Positions 6,398-7,067 of a stretch of DNA of 7,067 nt are shown here, piece by piece. The notes beneath the pieces are model-generated. The model had not been told where the DNA came from. It was given only the letters and a program-made list of their open reading frames with translations, and made no database searches. How positions within the stretch are numbered: position 1 is the first letter of the stretch; each line of letters opens with the position of its first letter. The position numbers and the translations under genes are program-made. This DNA is from Candidatus Omnitrophota bacterium. GTDB taxonomy: Bacteria > Omnitrophota > Gorgyraeia > 2-02-FULL-51-18. The DNA lies in contig JAHFFM010000071.1 of assembly GCA_023247935.1 (NCBI GenBank), positions 1 through 7,067 on the forward strand, in the 5' to 3' direction.

Positions 6398-6984
6398 ATT
6401 AATGCGTTTAATAAATCCTTATAACTTTTCGTCACTTTAAATTTCGGGAATTCTTTCCGAATATTGTCCGGCGGGTTAAACAATATGCCCTTATCCACGG
6501 TTTTAAGCATCGTGATGTCATTATATGAATCCCCGGCTGCGCGCACTTCAAAACCGATTTTTTTGAGAGATTCCACGGCTTTTTGTTTGCCGTTTTTTTG
6601 CCGCAAATGATAATTGGCTATAAAACCCTTTTGGTCGAGCTCAAGATAATTGCAAAAAATCGTAGGCCAGCCGAGCTGCCTCATCAAAGGGTTGGCGAAT
6701 TCTTCAAATGTATCAGACAGGATAATGACTTGGTGTTTTTGGCGAAGTTCGTCTAAGAAAGCTTTGGCGCCGGACAAAGGCTTGATACCGGAAATGACAT
6801 TTTGAATGTCCTTAAGCTTTAAGTTATGCTCGCGCAAAATCTTAAGGCGCCGCTTCATTAAAACGTCGTAATCAGGGATATCGCGGGTGGTAAATCGGAG
6901 GTCCTGGATTCCCGTTTTTTTTGAAACCGCGATCCAGATTTCAGGAACTAAAACGCCTTCCAAATCCAGGCAGCAAACAATCAT
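6394..6984 (-). CDS. thrH: ThrH: phosphoserine phosphatase / homoserine phosphotransferase (HAD family)
   Basis: This is a soluble HAD-superfamily enzyme of 196 residues. HAD motif I is DLEGVL (7-12), with nucleophile D7 and Glu at position 9, where typical SerB proteins have Asp. It continues as VPEIWIA, and TTRDIPDYDVLMK (32-44) gives the closest recalled match, Pseudomonas ThrH. Motif II is LSDT (S90), the motif III lysine is probably K133, and motif IV is GDSYND (151-156). ThrH dephosphorylates phosphoserine and can pass the phosphate to homoserine, linking serine and threonine biosynthesis; that activity is known for the family and inferred here. The C-terminus is about 9 residues shorter than I recall for Pseudomonas ThrH, because the stop TAG belongs to the palindromic repeat. 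The motifs are intact, so it should be functional. The ATG has AGGGGA 7 nt upstream. Confidence 0.93.
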   Translation of the reverse strand: MIVCCLDLEGVLVPEIWIAVSKKTGIQDLRFTTRDIPDYDVLMKRRLKILREHNLKLKDIQNVISGIKPLSGAKAFLDELRQKHQVIILSDTFEEFANPLMRQLGWPTIFCNYLELDQKGFIANYHLRQKNGKQKAVESLKKIGFEVRAAGDSYNDITMLKTVDKGILFNPPDNIRKEFPKFKVTKSYKDLLNALM

Positions 6985-7016
6985 ACAAACATCCCCTATG
7001 ATTCTTTTTTGGGGGC

Positions 7017-7045
7017 ATTATATCCTGAGTGCTCGAATTTGGAAA
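7017..7045 (-). promoter_or_regulatory. Candidate sigma70 promoter of thrH
   Basis: On the minus strand TTTCCA (7045-7040, 4 of 6 to TTGACA) and a perfect TATAAT (7022-7017) are separated by 17 nt. Transcription would begin near 7010, giving a leader of about 26 nt containing the AGGGGA ribosome binding site (6997-6992). This makes thrH the first gene of its unit, with xth as a possible second gene. Confidence 0.6.
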
Positions 7046-7067
7046 GAAGACTGTAAGCGCATGGCAC

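Noticed and set aside
6996..7067. Open frame of 23 codons running in from the right edge on the minus strand
   Set aside because: It is short and coincides with the TATAAT promoter and thrH leader; nothing supports it as the end of a real gene.

Overview
All six genes in this 7.1 kb window lie on the minus strand, so reading from right to left follows transcription: thrH (HAD phosphatase/phosphotransferase), xth (exonuclease III), glnN (type III glutamine synthetase), two tandem ROK-family regulators of identical length, and a small basic zinc-ribbon-like protein. The content is bacterial. A type III glutamine synthetase, ThrH, ROK regulators and a GC-rich palindromic repeat do not fix a phylum. 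An uncultured Gram-negative lineage of the Omnitrophota/Elusimicrobia/PVC kind is a guess from the combination, not a demonstrated placement. Shine-Dalgarno sites and sigma70-like promoters look conventional.

Region by region: 6985-7067 holds a good promoter and ribosome binding site for thrH. thrH ends inside a 59-bp palindromic repeat (6339-6397), and xth follows directly. An AT-rich hairpin with a T-run (5496-5531) ends the xth transcript. glnN has its own leader (5364-5483) and a strong nested-hairpin terminator (3108-3168). The promoter proposed for the ROK operon sits on the T-tract of that terminator. Its roughly 100-nt leader is extremely AT-rich. ROK-A and ROK-B overlap at ATGA, and the zinc-ribbon gene starts 2 nt after ROK-B, so the three look like one translationally coupled operon. 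The last 151 bases (1-151) contain no gene I can support.

Working together: thrH (serine/threonine-related phosphate chemistry), xth (base excision repair) and glnN (ammonia assimilation) are ordinary housekeeping functions that happen to be neighbours; nothing ties them into one pathway. The ROK-A / ROK-B / zinc-ribbon cassette is the least ordinary part. Both ROK proteins keep a winged-helix DNA-binding domain, share almost the same recognition helix, and both lack the His/Cys zinc-binding motif typical of the family. They look like duplicated, diverged DNA-binding sensors whose ligand and targets cannot be read from this window. I see no CRISPR array, tRNA, rRNA, transposase or prophage gene.
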